64,000 nucleotides of DNA from Deltaproteobacteria bacterium (GTDB lineage Bacteria > Myxococcota_A > Polyangia > Nannocystales > Nannocystaceae): assembly GCA_016709225.1 (NCBI GenBank), contig JADJEE010000012.1:3205501-3269500 (forward strand), read 5' to 3'. Below are positions 53,060-63,107 of the stretch, one piece after another. Within the stretch, counting starts at the first letter, position 1. Each line of letters opens with the position of its first letter. The position numbers were made by a program, and so were the translations under genes. The notes beneath the pieces were generated by a model, which did no database searches, was not told the origin of the DNA, and worked only from the letters and a program-made list of their open reading frames with translations.

Positions 53060-54808
53060 ATGGCGAGGACGGCGACGAGGACGATTGCGGGCGCGATGCT
53101 GCTCGCGCTGGGTTTGCCGGGCTGCTACGGCGGGCTCGGGGGCTCCGACGGCGCCGGCGGTGACGGTGCCGGCGACGCGTCGGGCGGCTCCGACGAGGGC
53201 GGATCGGGTGGCGACGACGGCGGTGACGATGGTGTGGAGGCGGCCTGCGATCCCAGCGTGCCGCCACGGGCGAGCCTGCTGCGGATGAGCCGCACCAACT
53301 ACGTGCACGCGCTCGAGTCGATCTTCGGCGCGGCAGCCGTCGCGGCGATCCGGCCCACGGTCGACACCCTGCCGGTCGCCAAGGCCGGCGTGTTCGCGAC
53401 CGAGGTGCCGCCGGTCGGCTTCACCGAGGTCTCGGCCTACTTCAAGATCGCCGACGCGCTCGCGCAGGAGCTCACCAAGGACGACGTTGCGCTCGCGGCC
53501 CTGGACGCCTGCCTCCCGAGCGTGCCGGCCGGCGCCGACGCCAGCAGCGACGCGTGCCTGGTCGGCTTCGTCGATGCGCTCGGACCCAAGGTGCTGCGGC
53601 GACCGCTGACCGCCGACGATCGCACGCGGCTGGCCGCGGACTACGCCGTCGGGGGCGGCGAGAGCGTGGGCGAGGGTGTCGCGACGTTGCTGCTGGCGCT
53701 GCTCATCGACCCGGCGTTCCTCTACTTCGTCGAGACGCAAGGGGACGAACTGTCGCCCGGCATCGCTGCGCTCACCGATCACGAGCTCGCCGCGCGTCTG
53801 GCCCGTGTGCTGTGGGACGACGTGCCCGACGACGAGTTGCTCGCGGCCGCCGACGCCGGGCTCGACGATGACGCGCTCGCGGTGCAGGTCGATCGCATGC
53901 TCGCCGATGGGCGGGCCCGCACTGCGTTCGAGCGCTTCACCGCCGACTGGCTGGCGCTCGACGTGATGCCCGAGCCCTCGCCGGTGTTGTTCCCCGACGC
54001 CGCCGCCCGTGCGGCGCTGCGCGACGACATGCGCGCCGAGCTGCTCGCGTTCGCGTCGACGGTCGCGTTCGACCAGCACGGTGGCTACGCCGAGCTCCTG
54101 CTCGATCGCACGACCACGATCGGCACGCCCGAGCTCGCGCAGATCTACGGCGTCGAGCCCGGCGCGAACACGCTCCCCGACGACCGTGCGGGCCTGCTCT
54201 CGCGCGCGGGCTGGCTGGCGACGCCGCAGGTGATCCGATCGGATGCCGGCCACATCATCAAGCGTGGTCGACGGCTCGGCGAGTTCCTGTGTCGGCCGGT
54301 GCCACCGCCCGATCCGGGCAACTTCCCCACCGAGGATCCCGCCGATCCCGCCAACAACCCCGAGCAGGGCATCCGCGAGCGCTTCCAAACCGCTGCCGCC
54401 GAGCCGCAGTGCGCCGGCTGCCACAAGCTGCTCGATGCCTACGGCGCGCCGTTCGGGCACTACGGCGCCGCTGGGCAGTGGATCGACGTCGAGACCGTCG
54501 ACGTCGACGGCACGCCCGTGGGCATCGCGATCGACACCGCCAGCACGATCACGCTCGACGACGACATCGCGGTCGCGGACCCGGTCGCGCTGTCCGAGGC
54601 GATCGCCGCCAGCGACGTGGGGCCACAGTGCCTCGCCGATCAGCTGACGCGAAACCTCGTGGCGCACCCGCCCGACGACGGCGACGCCTGCCTGCGGGCC
54701 GCGGCGCGCGAGGCCTTGGCACCGGCCGACGGTGCCCCGCAGTCGCTGCGCGACGCGATCGTGCGCTTGGTGAGCTCGGACCACTTTCGTCAGGTGTCGC
54801 TGCCATGA
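53060..54808 (+). CDS. DUF1587/1595/1592/1588/1585 multi-domain lipoprotein
   Basis: A 582-residue lipoprotein (LLALGLPGC) with the domain string seen in planctomycetes and myxobacteria: RMSRTNYVHALESIFG (DUF1587-like), ALGPKVLRRPLTADDRTRL (DUF1595), LTDHELAARLARVLWDDVPDD (DUF1592), GLLSRAGWLATPQVIRSDAG with GRRLGEFLCRPVPPPDP (DUF1588), and a CAGCHKLLDAYG motif. CxxCH is the covalent haem c motif, so a cytochrome-like site is possible. The stop overlaps the DUF1552 start in ATGA. Function unknown. Confidence 0.88.
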   Translation: MARTATRTIAGAMLLALGLPGCYGGLGGSDGAGGDGAGDASGGSDEGGSGGDDGGDDGVEAACDPSVPPRASLLRMSRTNYVHALESIFGAAAVAAIRPTVDTLPVAKAGVFATEVPPVGFTEVSAYFKIADALAQELTKDDVALAALDACLPSVPAGADASSDACLVGFVDALGPKVLRRPLTADDRTRLAADYAVGGGESVGEGVATLLLALLIDPAFLYFVETQGDELSPGIAALTDHELAARLARVLWDDVPDDELLAAADAGLDDDALAVQVDRMLADGRARTAFERFTADWLALDVMPEPSPVLFPDAAARAALRDDMRAELLAFASTVAFDQHGGYAELLLDRTTTIGTPELAQIYGVEPGANTLPDDRAGLLSRAGWLATPQVIRSDAGHIIKRGRRLGEFLCRPVPPPDPGNFPTEDPADPANNPEQGIRERFQTAAAEPQCAGCHKLLDAYGAPFGHYGAAGQWIDVETVDVDGTPVGIAIDTASTITLDDDIAVADPVALSEAIAASDVGPQCLADQLTRNLVAHPPDDGDACLRAAAREALAPADGAPQSLRDAIVRLVSSDHFRQVSLP

Positions 54809-56301
54809 ACACGCCACGAACCATCGGCCGTCGTCACTTCCTGCTCGGGGCCGGCGGCGCCGCGCTGGTCATCCCCACGCTGTCGTCGTTGTTCGGCCGC
54901 GAGGCGGCGGCCGGCGAGCCTGCACGCCCGCGCAACTTCGTCAGCTGGCGCATCGCCAACGGCTTCTACGGTCAGCAGTGGTACCCGAGCGCCGCGAACT
55001 CGGCGGCGCTGCAGGTGGTCGAGCCCAACGTGCGCGAGCTGGCACTCACCGACATCCAGGGGCCAGTGTCGGAGATCCTCGACGCGCGCTTCGATCCGTT
55101 CCGCGCCAAGTCGAACCTCCTGCGTCACATCGATCGGCTCGACTGGGGCGATCACAACGCGGCCAGCGGGCTGCTCGGGTGGTCCGACAGCGCAGCGTCG
55201 CTGGCTGGCATCGACGTCGCCGGGCTGGCGCCATCGATCGACCAGATCATGGCCACGCGCCTGGGGGCCGGCCTGTGGGTGCCGCTCAACCTCACGGTGC
55301 ACTGGTCCGCCGAGGGGCGCTCACCGTCGTGCTCGACCACGCCCCAGGGCGCGCTGGTGTTCGAGCCGGGCCTGTTCCCCGAGCAGGCCTTCGCCACGCT
55401 CTTCACCGGTTTCGACGCCGACGCGACGGTGGTCGCACGCCTGCGTGCGCAGCGACTGACGATGGTCGATCGGGTGCTCGAGCACTACGGCGCGTTGCGC
55501 AATCACCCCCGCCTCTCGACGGCCGATCGCGACGCGCTCGATCAACACATCGAGCACATGCATACGCTCGAGCTGCAGCTGGCCAACCCGATCGATTGCG
55601 GCCCGCCGACCCAGCCCGGCGTCTACGATTGGACGCCCGAGGCGGTCAACGCAGCCGCGCAGTCGCAGGTCGACATCGCGGTCGCTGCGCTGCGCTGCGG
55701 GCTGACCCACGTGGTGAACTTCTACCTCGACCCCGACACGCTGCTGAACGAGGCGTTGCACGGTGTGATCGGCGGTCATCACGGCGCCTCGCACGATAGC
55801 AGCGCGGCCGCGGTGCAGAGCATCCTCAACGCGCACCGGTGGTCGACCGGCTATCTCTTCGACTTCCTCGCCAAGCTCGACGAGACGCCCAACCTCGACG
55901 GCACCACCTTGCTCGACGATTCGCTGGTGCTCTTCAACAACGAGATCGGCAACCAATCTGGTGCCTCGGGCGGCGACAGCCCCGGTGACTTCGACAACAA
56001 CCATATCGGCGTCGACTGCCAGGTGCTGCTGGTCGGATCGTGTGGCGGCGCGCTGCGGACCGGCAGCTACCTCGACTACCGCACCGACTTCACGCGCTCG
56101 CGGTGGTCGCAGTACATCGGCACCGCCTACAATCGCGTTCTCGTCACGTGCATGCTCGCGATGGGCCTCGAGCCCGACGACTGGGAGGTCGGGGGCACGC
56201 CGGGCTACGGCGATCGGCGTGGCGCGCAGTACGACATGACGCCGCTCGATCAGGTCGTGATCGGCGATCTGCGGGCGATGCTGCCGCGGCTAGGAGCCTG
56301 A
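54805..56301 (+). CDS. DUF1552 protein with twin-arginine signal
   Basis: A 498-residue protein with a Tat-type leader (GRRHFLLGAGGAALVIP). The remainder fits DUF1552: RNFVSWRIANGFYGQQWYP, LDWGDHNAASGLLGW, and a later NNHIGVDCQVLLVGSCGGAL. A metallo-hydrolase-like fold has been suggested for relatives, but nothing here proves an activity. The ATGA overlap links it to the preceding gene; the two are commonly neighbours. Its last 12 bases overlap the convergent TSP3 gene. Confidence 0.88.
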   Translation: MNTPRTIGRRHFLLGAGGAALVIPTLSSLFGREAAAGEPARPRNFVSWRIANGFYGQQWYPSAANSAALQVVEPNVRELALTDIQGPVSEILDARFDPFRAKSNLLRHIDRLDWGDHNAASGLLGWSDSAASLAGIDVAGLAPSIDQIMATRLGAGLWVPLNLTVHWSAEGRSPSCSTTPQGALVFEPGLFPEQAFATLFTGFDADATVVARLRAQRLTMVDRVLEHYGALRNHPRLSTADRDALDQHIEHMHTLELQLANPIDCGPPTQPGVYDWTPEAVNAAAQSQVDIAVAALRCGLTHVVNFYLDPDTLLNEALHGVIGGHHGASHDSSAAAVQSILNAHRWSTGYLFDFLAKLDETPNLDGTTLLDDSLVLFNNEIGNQSGASGGDSPGDFDNNHIGVDCQVLLVGSCGGALRTGSYLDYRTDFTRSRWSQYIGTAYNRVLVTCMLAMGLEPDDWEVGGTPGYGDRRGAQYDMTPLDQVVIGDLRAMLPRLGA

Positions 56302-57231
56302 CGGCAGCTTCGAGGGCGGTGCCGCCTCGAGCTCGCCGGTGGGCACCTCGTCGGGGACTGCAGGAGGCGCCGCGACGGTGCAGCCGTCCACGCCGGTGCC
56401 GGCCTCGCTCGGACATGCGTCGTGCCGATCGACCACGCCGTCCCCGTCGGCATCGGCGGGGGCGCAGCCGTCGACACCGGCGCCCGCGACCGCAGGGCAG
56501 CGATCCTGTGCGTCGCGGATACCATCACCATCCCGATCGCCGGAGTCGTCGGCGCGGTGTTCATGCCCGTTGGCGTGCTCGTGCCGGTGGCCGCGGCGGC
56601 GCCCGAGCGTCACGCTCACACCGAACAAGACCTCGCCGTGACTCGCGACCACGCGCCGCTGCTGTGCGGCGGGACCTAGCACGTGGCGCCCCTCGAGGCG
56701 CAGCGCGACCCAGGGCGAGGCCATGAGCTTGAGACCGACGCCGTAGTGACCGATCGGATCGACGTCATTGCCCAGCGCGTCGCGGGGCGAGCGGATGCCG
56801 CCGAGGCCGTAGCCGGCGATCGCGAACGGCACCAGCCGGAACAGCGGCAGCTGCAGGATGCCCGAGACCCGCAGGCCGTAGAGGAACGCCGGCTGCCCGC
56901 CGTACTTCGCGGCGGTCCACATGCCCGCGAACTCGCCCTCGATGCCGAGGAACGACAGCGGATAGTAGGCCACGCGCGCGCCCACATCGGGTGCCGCGCG
57001 ACGCAGGCGGCGGTAGCCGAGCCCGACGTCGTAGAAGTCGTGGGGCTTGGCGATCACCATCACACCACCGAAGACGCCGAGCTCCCACAGGCGGCGGGTC
57101 GGTCGATGACGACGGATCCACGGCGCGTCGTCGTCGGCTCCCGCTGCACGCTCGGGCGGCGCAGGCGGGGGCGCCCACGCGAGTGCGGCACCGGCGTGGA
57201 GACTCGAGGCGAGCAACCATCCTGCGATCAC
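56290..57231 (-). CDS. Outer-membrane beta-barrel-like protein with thrombospondin type 3 repeats
   Basis: A 313-residue protein with a signal peptide (IAGWLLASSLHAGAALA). Residues 45-210 look like an eight-stranded barrel (GVFGGVMVIAKPHDFYDVGLGYRR, VALRLEGRHVLG). A His-rich segment (RGHRHEHANGHEHRADD) leads to two calcium-binding TSP3 repeats, DRDGDGIRDAQDRCP and DADGDGVVDRHDACP, and a Pro-rich tail. The OmpA peptidoglycan-binding domain that usually follows TSP3 is absent. GTG 57231 overlaps the upstream stop (GTGA). Confidence 0.75.
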   Translation of the reverse strand: MIAGWLLASSLHAGAALAWAPPPAPPERAAGADDDAPWIRRHRPTRRLWELGVFGGVMVIAKPHDFYDVGLGYRRLRRAAPDVGARVAYYPLSFLGIEGEFAGMWTAAKYGGQPAFLYGLRVSGILQLPLFRLVPFAIAGYGLGGIRSPRDALGNDVDPIGHYGVGLKLMASPWVALRLEGRHVLGPAAQQRRVVASHGEVLFGVSVTLGRRRGHRHEHANGHEHRADDSGDRDGDGIRDAQDRCPAVAGAGVDGCAPADADGDGVVDRHDACPSEAGTGVDGCTVAAPPAVPDEVPTGELEAAPPSKLPSGS

Positions 57232-58061
57232 GGCGACTCCTCCAGGTACGGGCTGCTCAACGGGGCGACGAAGGTGCCGACGCCGTCGGCGTCGCCCACC
57301 AGGGGGATCGCGACGACGCCCGCGAAGCCGCCGTGGAAGGCGTCGTCGACGAACGCACCGGTCCAGTCGAACGGCAGCTTGATGAAGCCTGCGATGTCGT
57401 ACTCGATGGTGCCGTGACCGGCACCGTTCGCGAACGTGCCCTCGATGGTGTACTCGAGGTCGAGCGTGGTGATGATCGCGTTGAGCGTGCAGCTGCCGCC
57501 CGAGAACATCACGCCCTCGCCGTCGTAGTCGACCACGAGCGCAATCGGTCCGGTGCAGTGCGGCGTCAGCGGGATGCCCTGGAACATCACAGCGATCGCG
57601 AGATCTGCGGTTCCCTCGTAGGTGCCGGTCCAGCGCGATTGCACGTAGATGCCACCGACGCTGGCCACCAGGCGGCTGCCGTCGTCGAAGCGCGCAGTCG
57701 CGGAGATCTGGTAGGCGCCGGGCTCGAGCTCGACCTCGCCGTCGTCACCGACGAACAGCGTCTTGCCGCCGGCATCGGTGTTCCACACGATGTCCTCGTG
57801 GGCGAGCGGCAGCCCCAGCTCGTCGAGCACCTCGGCCGACAGCGGCATCGGCTCGCCGAGGTAGTGGATCGACGGCGACTGCGGCTCGTACAGCTGCAGT
57901 CGCGCGGCGTCGGCCGGTGGGCCGCCGCTGTCGTCGCCGGCCTCGCTGCCGCCGGTGTCGTCGTCGGCCTCGATCGGCCACTCATCGGAGGTGCAGCCGC
58001 CGACGCCGACGGCTGCGGTCGCGAGCGCGACCAACCATGAAGGCGCTTGTCCCCATCGCAC
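57228..58061 (-). CDS. Lipoprotein of unknown function
   Basis: A 277-residue lipoprotein (ATAAVGVGGC) with an acidic linker and beta-rich domains. One resembles an Ig-like fold (SAEVLDELGLPLAHEDIVWNTDAGG, YQISATARFDDGSRLVAS), followed by a 100-residue beta domain with two cysteines (PHCTGPI, GSCTLNA). Start GTG 58061 is 7 bases after TAACGT. It is translationally coupled to the TSP3 gene. Confidence 0.68.
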   Translation of the reverse strand: MRWGQAPSWLVALATAAVGVGGCTSDEWPIEADDDTGGSEAGDDSGGPPADAARLQLYEPQSPSIHYLGEPMPLSAEVLDELGLPLAHEDIVWNTDAGGKTLFVGDDGEVELEPGAYQISATARFDDGSRLVASVGGIYVQSRWTGTYEGTADLAIAVMFQGIPLTPHCTGPIALVVDYDGEGVMFSGGSCTLNAIITTLDLEYTIEGTFANGAGHGTIEYDIAGFIKLPFDWTGAFVDDAFHGGFAGVVAIPLVGDADGVGTFVAPLSSPYLEESP

Positions 58062-58068
58062 GACGCGG

Positions 58069-58074
58069 ACGTTA
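58069..58074 (-). promoter_or_regulatory. -10 box TAACGT
   Basis: On the minus strand, 7 bases before GTG 58061. It lies in the 18-base gap after the methyltransferase gene and its last bases. Confidence 0.4.
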
Positions 58075-58079
58075 CCACG

Positions 58080-59693
58080 TCACCGCGCACGGCCGCGCGG
58101 CCGCAACACCTGCAGCTCCGCTGCGAGGCCGCCGAGATCGACCTTGGCGCGCGACTGTACACGCACGCCCGGATGTTCAGCCGTGACCTGCGGCGCCGGC
58201 GACAGCCACACGATGCGGCCGCGCTCGTCGAGCATCGAGCACCAGTGGTCGAGCGCGGCGTGCAACAGCTCGGCCGGCGGTACGTCGCCCACCACCCGGT
58301 GGCCCATCGGTGGGTTGGTCAGGATCAACGTCGGGCGCCGCGGCAGCCGGACCTCGCGGGCATCGGCGTGCAGCAGCATGCAGCGCTCGACCCCCGCGGC
58401 CCGCAGGTTGTCGCCGGCGACCGCGAGCGCGGCGGCGTCGAGGTCGGTGCCGAACAGCGCGCGGTAGGGGCCCAGGCGCGCGCGCTCGACGAGCTCGGCA
58501 CCAGCGCCCACGAAGGGGTCCCACACGATGTCGTCCGCCTCCACGCCGGCGACCCGCGCGAGCGCGGCGGCGACCGTCGGGTGCGACGACGCCGGCACGG
58601 CACCGGTCCGCCAGGTGAAGCGCGGGTCATCGATGCGCGGCACGAGCTCGATCGCGACCCGGCCGTCGCGGTCGTCGACACTGACCTGCCATGGCGCTTC
58701 GCGGGGATCGTTGACCAGCTCGGGGCATAGCTCGGCGAGCGCCGCGGCCACGCGGAAGGTCGCCGCGCGGTGGTGACCGCCGCGCTTCCACGCCAGCCGC
58801 CAACGCACGGGGCCGCGGGTCAGGCCATGGAGGATCGACTGCGCCGGCTCGCCGGCGAGCGCGCGCACGACCGTGTCCTCGACGCTGCCGCGGCCGCGGC
58901 CGGATGACATCGGCAGTGCAATCGACAGCTGCATGAACACGCGGGCCTCGAACAGCGCCCGCAGCGGGCCGGCAGTGCGCACCACGGTCGGTCCACCCTT
59001 GCGCACGAGCACGCGGGTGATGCCGAGCGCGGCCAGCTCGTCGTGCAGGATCGCCTCGAACCCGCGGCGCACGACCAGCGTGACCTCGATGGCATCGGGG
59101 AGCACGGCGTCGAGATCGATCACGCTGGCCTCGCGTCGCGCGAGCTCGCGGGTCAGCTTGAGCTGGGCCTCGCCGACGATGCGCGCGAGCTCGGGATCGC
59201 CGCTGGCGTCGACGCCGGCGAGTAGCGACAGCGCCGCCTCGGCGCCGGACTGTCCCAGCGCCGCGGCGATCACCCGGCGTTCCTCGGCGCTCGGCGCCCG
59301 TGTCCACGCCTCGCACAGCGACGATTCGTGGGCGGGATCCTCGAGCTTGCCGAGCGCGGCCGCGGCCCGACGCCGCGTCAGGCCGTCGGCGTCGTGCAGG
59401 CGCGCCGACAACCACGACGCCAGCGCGTCGCGGCGCGCGGCCAGCCCGGGTTCGTCGCTGCGGGCCAGTCGACCGATCAGCTCACACACGCGTGCGCGCG
59501 CGGCCCCGTCGCTGCCGTCGAAGGCCGCCAGCGCCGCGTCGCAGGCGAGCAGCGGCACCCGCAGCAGCGCACGCAGGGCCCCGCGCGCGGCCTCGTCGTC
59601 GCCGAGCAGCGCCAACAGGCCCGCGAGCTCGCGGGCCGACGGCGTGTAGCCGGGATCGGCGGTTGCCGAGATCAGTGCGTCGCGGTCGCGCAT
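58080..59693 (-). CDS. HEAT-repeat/THUMP-like RNA methyltransferase (RlmL/TrmN type)
   Basis: A 537-residue protein. Residues 1-180 are helical HEAT-like repeats (RRRAAAALGKLEDPAHE). Residues 195-300 resemble the ferredoxin-like/THUMP part of RlmL/TrmN (EVTLVVRRGFEAILHDELAALG). The C-terminal 200 residues are a UPF0020-type methyltransferase with WDPFVGAGAELVERA (motif I) and LILTNPPMGHRV, the N-P-P-M/Y base-binding motif of guanine-N2 methylases. ATG 59693 is favoured because the promoter overlaps the earlier GTG 59750. The RNA target is unknown. Confidence 0.8.
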   Translation of the reverse strand: MRDRDALISATADPGYTPSARELAGLLALLGDDEAARGALRALLRVPLLACDAALAAFDGSDGAARARVCELIGRLARSDEPGLAARRDALASWLSARLHDADGLTRRRAAAALGKLEDPAHESSLCEAWTRAPSAEERRVIAAALGQSGAEAALSLLAGVDASGDPELARIVGEAQLKLTRELARREASVIDLDAVLPDAIEVTLVVRRGFEAILHDELAALGITRVLVRKGGPTVVRTAGPLRALFEARVFMQLSIALPMSSGRGRGSVEDTVVRALAGEPAQSILHGLTRGPVRWRLAWKRGGHHRAATFRVAAALAELCPELVNDPREAPWQVSVDDRDGRVAIELVPRIDDPRFTWRTGAVPASSHPTVAAALARVAGVEADDIVWDPFVGAGAELVERARLGPYRALFGTDLDAAALAVAGDNLRAAGVERCMLLHADAREVRLPRRPTLILTNPPMGHRVVGDVPPAELLHAALDHWCSMLDERGRIVWLSPAPQVTAEHPGVRVQSRAKVDLGGLAAELQVLRPRGRAR

Positions 59694-59733
59694 CGGCGGC
59701 GGGGCGCGCGAGCTGGCACGCGCGGGCGCGGCG

Positions 59734-59763
59734 ATGGTCGACCGCGCCACCGGTCGCGGTCAA
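59734..59763 (-). promoter_or_regulatory. Promoter TTGACC-18-GACCAT
   Basis: On the minus strand TTGACC (59763-59758) and GACCAT (59739-59734) with an 18-base spacer. The in-frame GTG 59750 lies in the spacer, so the ATG at 59693 is the likelier start. Confidence 0.45.
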
Positions 59764-59781
59764 GCGCGGCCCCGCGGCCGA

Positions 59782-60771
59782 TCAGCGACAGGGCAGGTGG
59801 ACATCGACGATCTCGCCGGTCGAGGTGCGCCCGCCCGGACCGCGGAACTCGAAGCTCGCGCGCTCGAGCCCGCAGTTGCCGGCGGCATCGCAGGTCGCGC
59901 GGCGGCGGAAGCCGAGGTCGATCGAGACCAGGCTCGAGCTCGGCAGCGGCAGCAGCTCGCCCAGACCGCCGATGCGATCGTCGTCGAGGTCCTGCCACAA
60001 CATCAGCTTGCCGAACTCCCGATCGGCGGCGGTGATCTTGCCGTCGCGGTTGCTGTCGAGCTCGGCGAGGGCCGCGAAGCCGTGGTCGGCGAAGCCACCT
60101 GTCGCCATCGCGGTGGCGTTGCCGAACAGCTCGCCGCCGCCGCGGATGAGGCCGTCGCCGTCGCGATCGAGCGCCAGCCACGGTGCGGTCGGCCAGTCGG
60201 TGCTCTGGCAGCTACCATCACGCGAGAGATCGAACGCGTTGGCGGTTGCCGGCGCGAAGTCGATGCCCTCGCCGAAATCCAGCACCAAGGGCGTGTTGCA
60301 GTCGGGCGTCGACCAGCTCTGGTACTCGAACGCCTCGCCGTTCCACACGCAGGCGTCGCCCAGACAGCCCTGATCGAAGCTCTCGCCCGGCGTGCACGAT
60401 TGCGGTGGCAGGCACGGGGTCTCGAGCGCAGCGCCGTCGACGATGATGCAGTAGCTGTGGCCGGCGCTGCCATCGTCGAGCGTGCACTCGGCACCCTCGG
60501 CGGTGCGCCCGGGGCACAGCGGCGTGGGGTCGATGCGGACATCCTCGACGTCGACGTCGCCGTCGGTGTCGGGGATGTTCGGGTCGCTGTAGTCCGGGTC
60601 GGTGTCCTCGGCGTCGGTATCCTCGGCGTCGGTGTCCGATGCCACCGCGTCATCCCCATCATCCCCGTCATCGGGCCCCCGACTGTCAGGATCGCATCCC
60701 GCGATCGCGATGGCACACGGCACCCACCAACCCACCCAACGTCCACCCACGCCAACCATGCCCGATGCCAT
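59782..60771 (-). CDS. EF-hand-like calcium-binding lipoprotein
   Basis: A 329-residue lipoprotein (PCAIAIAGC). A Glu/Asp/Thr repeat stretch (DTDAE units) is followed by Cys-rich and aromatic segments and then two EF-hand-like loops, DRDGDGLIRGGGE and DSNRDGKITAADRE, plus DLDDDRIGGLGE. A C-terminal disulfide pair occurs in TCDAAGNCG. It is likely a secreted calcium-binding surface protein. ATG 60771 is chosen; ATG 60759 is possible. Confidence 0.7.
   Translation of the reverse strand: MASGMVGVGGRWVGWWVPCAIAIAGCDPDSRGPDDGDDGDDAVASDTDAEDTDAEDTDPDYSDPNIPDTDGDVDVEDVRIDPTPLCPGRTAEGAECTLDDGSAGHSYCIIVDGAALETPCLPPQSCTPGESFDQGCLGDACVWNGEAFEYQSWSTPDCNTPLVLDFGEGIDFAPATANAFDLSRDGSCQSTDWPTAPWLALDRDGDGLIRGGGELFGNATAMATGGFADHGFAALAELDSNRDGKITAADREFGKLMLWQDLDDDRIGGLGELLPLPSSSLVSIDLGFRRRATCDAAGNCGLERASFEFRGPGGRTSTGEIVDVHLPCR
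60598..60642 (-). repeat. 15-base coding tandem repeat
   Basis: Three near-identical 15-base units (GTCGGTGTCCTCGGC type) encode the DTDAE repeats in the acidic linker of the calcium-binding lipoprotein. Confidence 0.75.
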
Positions 60772-60991
60772 TGCAGCACGAATGCCAGGATCCACTGCGC
60801 GGCGAGGCACAGGGATCCCGCGCGAGGCGACGTCGGCAGCCCGCGCGGCCGCGACAGCGGTGTCGCGCGCTGCGGCGCCGATGTCCGCACTGCACCGGGG
60901 CGGGCCGCAGCCAGCCACGCTCGGTTGACAGCCCTGCGCCCGGCGTCGACGCTGGCACGAGCATCGCCCGCGATGCATGCGAGGAGCAGCG
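60772..60991. other. 220-base divergent intergenic region
   Basis: No gene is supported. It separates the starts of the EF-hand lipoprotein (minus) and the FG-GAP lipoprotein (plus). A purine-rich GAGGAG lies just before the ATG at 60992. Confidence 0.4.
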
Positions 60992-62668
<1,677 letters not shown>

Positions 62669-62683
62669 GGCGACGGCGACGCG

Positions 62684-62703
62684 CGGCCCGTCGAGGTGGG
62701 CCG
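62684..62703 (+). terminator. Hairpin after the FG-GAP gene
   Basis: CGGCCC (62684-62689) and GGGCCG (62698-62703) with an 8-base loop begin 16 bases after the stop codon. No U-tract. Confidence 0.45.
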
Positions 62704-62733
62704 GCGCAACGGCATGGCGTCGGGCCGATGGGA

Positions 62734-63048
62734 TCATGCGGCCAGATCGCGCCGCCGCAGCTCGGGGAACAACGACAAGTCGCGGTCACGCGTGACGAGG
62801 GCCTCGACCCCGTGAGCGACGCAGATTGCCGCGATGCGTGCATCGTGGATCACAGGACCGCGTACCCGGGGGCGGAGCGCGAAGGAGGCGAGGACCCGAG
62901 CGAACTCCGCTGTCTCGCCCAGAACACGCAGGCCCGGCGCGCCGAACCACGCGTCGATCTGCGCCCACGCTTGCTTCGGCGTGCTCGCCTCGGCCTTCCA
63001 GATCCGAGGGTTCCCCGTGACGACGCGCGTGCAGGCCGCTCGACCATC
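62734..63048 (-). pseudogene. Decayed VapC-like PIN-domain toxin (C-terminal part)
   Basis: An open frame of 104 codons with no start codon after an in-frame TGA at 63051-63049. It reads like the second two thirds of a PIN ribonuclease: VVTGNPRIWK, QIDAWFGAPGLRVLGET, VIHDARIAAICVAHGVEALVTRDRDLSLFPEL. The HDARIAA and TRDRD acidic residues of the active site remain. The N-terminal strand with the first catalytic Asp is missing. A trace, WGTPSV, is seen in another frame just upstream near 63035-63060, suggesting a frameshift plus truncation. No antitoxin gene is visible. Confidence 0.6.
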
Positions 63049-63107
63049 TCACGCTCGGGGTGCCCCAAAGATCGTCGGTGGGTGGCGTGCCTGGTCGCGC
63101 GTCTGCG

